Shown: piece after piece, positions 61,691 to 64,000 of the stretch
Layout: every line of letters begins with the position of its first letter
How positions within the stretch are numbered: the stretch's first letter is position 1
Origin: Phaeacidiphilus oryzae TH49
GTDB lineage: Bacteria > Actinomycetota > Actinomycetes > Streptomycetales > Streptomycetaceae
Direction: 5' to 3'
Assembly: GCF_000744815.1 (NCBI RefSeq)
Contig: NZ_JQMQ01000005.1
Coordinates: 4,917,801-4,981,800, forward strand
DNA length: 64,000 bases
Notes under the pieces: model-generated
What the model was told of the DNA's origin: nothing
The model's database searches: none
Seen by the model: only the letters and a program-made list of their open reading frames with translations
Made by a program: the position numbers and the translations under genes

Positions 61691-64000
61691 ATGCGGGACG
61701 GGAGGGGACTGGACGCCGGCGGAGACCGACCGCGCTTCCTGCTGCTCGGTCCGGTTCGCGTCCAACGCGGCGACGACTCCGCGGGGTTGGGCTCGCCCCA
61801 ACAGCTGGCCGTCGCCTGCGTCTTGCTGCTCAACGCGGGTCGGCTGGTCACCACCCAGCAGCTCATCGACGCGCTCTGGGGTGAGGAGCCCCCGCCGCGC
61901 TCGGTCGGCGCCGTGCGGACGTACGTGTCCCGGCTGCGCGCCCTCTTCGAGCCGGGCCGGCCCGCCCGTTCCCCGGGCCGCATCCTCACCTCCGTCGCCG
62001 ACGGCTATCTGCTCAGGGTCCCGGCGGAAGACGTCGACGCCCTCCGCTTCGAACAGGCCGTAGCCTCCGCCGAGTCGGGCACCGCCGAGGGCCAGGGCGC
62101 GCTGGCCGAGGCGCTCGCCCTCTGGGAGGGCGTCCCGCTCGCCGGCGCGACCGGACCGTACGCGGAGGCGGAGCGCCGCCGGCTCGCGGAACTCCGCCTG
62201 CGCGCCCAAGAGGCATGGCTGGAAGGCGAACTGTCGCTCGGCCGGGCATCCGACACGGTCGCCGAGCTCACCGCCCTCTCCGCCGAGCACCCGTTGCGCG
62301 AGCACCTGCGCGGGCTGCTCATGCAGGCGCTGTACCGCAGCGGACGGCAGGCCGAGGCGTTCGCCGTCTACACGGACACCCGCCGCATCCTGGTCGACGA
62401 GCTCGGCGTGGAACCGGGTCCCGAACTCGCAGCCCTCCACGGCCGGATGCTCGCCGGCGACCCGGACCTCGCCCCCGCCCCGCACGCCGAGGGCGTCTCC
62501 GCGCTCCCGTTGACCCCAGCCCAACTCCCCATCGACATCGCCGACTTCACCGGGCGCTCCAAGCTGATCAGCGAGCTCTCCGACATCCTGCGGGCCCCCG
62601 ATTCCCGTACGGTCGTGATCAGCGCCCTGGCCGGCATCGGCGGCGTCGGGAAGACCACCCTGGCGGTGCACACCGCCCACCGCATCCGCAGCGACTTCCC
62701 CGACGGCCAGCTCTACGCCGACCTGGCGGGCGCCGGGCCCAGCCCCACCGACCCCGCCACCGTGCTCGGCGACTTCCTGCGCACCCTGGGGGTCCCGGCC
62801 CGCGAGGTGCCGGACGGTTCGGACCGGCGCTCGGCCATGTACCGCACCCTCCTGGCCGACCGCCGCCTGCTGGTGGTGCTGGACAACGCCCGGGACGCCG
62901 CCCAGGTACGGCCGCTGCTGCCGGGCACCGCCGGCTGCGCCGTCGTGGTCACCAGCCGTGCCCGGATGGCGGGCCTCGCCGGGGTGCGGGCGTTCGACGT
63001 GGACGTGATGGAAGAGGACGAGGCGCTCCAGCTCTTCGCCACCATCGCGGGCCCGGAGCGGGTCGCCGCGGAGCCGGAAGCGGCGCGCCAGGTCGTCGGC
63101 GTCTGCTCACGGCTGCCGCTGGCGGTCCGGATCGTGGCCTCCCGCCTTGCGGCGCGGCCCGGCTGGACCGTCGCCACGCTCGCGGAGCGCCTCGCCGACC
63201 AGCGGCGCCGGCTGGACGAGCTGCACGTGGGCGACCTCGCCGTGGAGGCCACCTTCCACCTCGGCTACACCCAGCTCACCCCCGAGCAGGCCCGCGCCTT
63301 CCGGCTGCTGGCGCTGCCGGACGGCCCCGACTTCTCGCGCGCCTCGGCGGCCGCGCTGCTCGGCACGGACGAGTACGGCGCGGAGGACCTGGCGGAGTCC
63401 CTGGTCGACGCGGGGCTGCTGGAGTCCCCCGAGCCCGGGCGCTACCGCTATCACGACCTCATCCGCCTCTACGCCCGCCGCCAGTCCGAGCGCCACGAGG
63501 ACCCGAAGGAGCGCGAGCTGACGCTCCATCGGCTGATGGACCACTTCCAGGCGACCGTCCGCTGCGCCTCCCGGCTGCTGGAGCCGAACGACGTGCTCAC
63601 CGGGCAGCTGCCGCCGACCACGTCCGAGGGCTGCACCCTGGAGACGCCCGAGGAGGCGCACTCCTGGCTGGCCGCCGAGCACGCTGGCCTGCTGGCCCTG
63701 GCGGAGCAGACGGTCAGGGAGCGCACCGGCGGACCGCGGACCGCGGTCGACCTCCTCTTCACCTGGCTGTGGCTGATCGAGGCCCGGATGTACCGGCGCG
63801 ATCTGGAGCGGGTGCTGACCGCGGCGATCCAGGCGGCCGGCGCCGCCGCGGACCTCCTCTCCGAGATCCGGGCGCGCTTCCTCCTCGGGGTGCTCGGCTA
63901 CCTCGGCGGCGACTACACGGCGGCCGAGGCCGAACTCCGTTCCGCGGCACAGCTGCTGGCGGCGAGCGACCTCGCGGAGGGCATCACCCGGTACGGGGTG
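61691..64000 (+). CDS. AfsR-like SARP family regulator with NB-ARC ATPase (cut by window end)
   Basis: At least 770 aa; the 3' end lies outside. Residues about 15-95 are an OmpR-type winged helix (GLGSPQQLAVACVLLLNAGR; SVGAVRTYVSRLRALF), about 105-250 a bacterial transcriptional activator domain (EHPLREHLRGLLMQALYRSGRQ region; LVDELGVEPGPELAALH), then an NB-ARC ATPase with Walker A GIGGVGKTTLAV and LLVVLDNARD, and a helical C-terminus heading into TPR-like repeats (TWLWLIEARMYRRDLERVL). This is the AfsR layout. It would activate target promoters through direct repeats; AfsR itself is phosphorylated by Ser/Thr kinases. GAAGAAGG precedes the ATG. Confidence 0.92.
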   Translation, partial: MRDGRGLDAGGDRPRFLLLGPVRVQRGDDSAGLGSPQQLAVACVLLLNAGRLVTTQQLIDALWGEEPPPRSVGAVRTYVSRLRALFEPGRPARSPGRILTSVADGYLLRVPAEDVDALRFEQAVASAESGTAEGQGALAEALALWEGVPLAGATGPYAEAERRRLAELRLRAQEAWLEGELSLGRASDTVAELTALSAEHPLREHLRGLLMQALYRSGRQAEAFAVYTDTRRILVDELGVEPGPELAALHGRMLAGDPDLAPAPHAEGVSALPLTPAQLPIDIADFTGRSKLISELSDILRAPDSRTVVISALAGIGGVGKTTLAVHTAHRIRSDFPDGQLYADLAGAGPSPTDPATVLGDFLRTLGVPAREVPDGSDRRSAMYRTLLADRRLLVVLDNARDAAQVRPLLPGTAGCAVVVTSRARMAGLAGVRAFDVDVMEEDEALQLFATIAGPERVAAEPEAARQVVGVCSRLPLAVRIVASRLAARPGWTVATLAERLADQRRRLDELHVGDLAVEATFHLGYTQLTPEQARAFRLLALPDGPDFSRASAAALLGTDEYGAEDLAESLVDAGLLESPEPGRYRYHDLIRLYARRQSERHEDPKERELTLHRLMDHFQATVRCASRLLEPNDVLTGQLPPTTSEGCTLETPEEAHSWLAAEHAGLLALAEQTVRERTGGPRTAVDLLFTWLWLIEARMYRRDLERVLTAAIQAAGAAADLLSEIRARFLLGVLGYLGGDYTAAEAELRSAAQLLAASDLAEGITRYGV

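Overview
The window is very GC-rich and reads as chromosome of a Streptomycetaceae-type actinobacterium. Support comes from a recA-recX pair with a GAAC-N4-GTTC LexA box, a DUF3046 gene beside recA, a Streptomyces subtilisin inhibitor (SSI) protein, M1 aminopeptidases of the pepN type, an Eis-like acetyltransferase, WXG100/mycosin genes and an AfsR-class SARP regulator. GTG and TTG starts with strong Shine-Dalgarno (SD) sites are common. The genus cannot be fixed from the sequence alone. No rRNA, tRNA, CRISPR array, insertion sequence or prophage was recognised.

Layout. 0-13 kb: a DUF1684 protein, an Lhr-type helicase, a secreted subtilase, an AraC regulator, a two-component pair, a polar-amino-acid ABC ATPase and an FAD monooxygenase. 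13-19 kb: recX, recA, an AI-2E family transporter, DUF3046, azlD, azlC and a methyltransferase, all on the minus strand. 19-28 kb: malQ, a small membrane protein, a large ATPase with a WD40-like C-terminus, an SSI-type inhibitor and pepN. 28-37.5 kb: an accessory-looking stretch of small unknowns, GNAT acetyltransferases, a RelE-like protein, a methyltransferase, a zinc peptidase, an MFS exporter and a YdcF protein, rich in GC minisatellites. 37.6-48.6 kb: three WXG100-type gene clusters (four genes minus, three genes plus with a mycosin, three genes plus) around a DUF222/HNH endonuclease gene, with no ESX translocase gene in the window. 48.7-61 kb: a sterol-desaturase-like protein, a second M1 aminopeptidase read in frame with a short-chain dehydrogenase (SDR), a DsbA-fold oxidoreductase, an amino-acid permease, bioY, rpiB, an Eis-like protein, a PP2C phosphatase and a VOC protein. 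61.2-64 kb: an AfsR-like regulator (cut by the window end) diverging from an AfsS-like repeat protein.

Most notable points. (1) The AfsR/AfsS-like pair shares a short intergenic region with an 11-bp-periodic direct repeat placed as expected for SARP binding. (2) The WXG100 clusters carry substrate-like proteins and a mycosin but no secretion core. (3) The aminopeptidase-SDR fusion is joined across a 14/15-bp tandem repeat whose every unit carries TGA. (4) Three genes in the first 18 kb (response regulator, FAD monooxygenase, azlC) each change frame, and each can be repaired by a one-base change in a run of four C/G. These are either sequence errors or real disruptions. (5) An intrinsic-terminator-like hairpin lies in the leader of one GNAT gene and could act as an attenuator.
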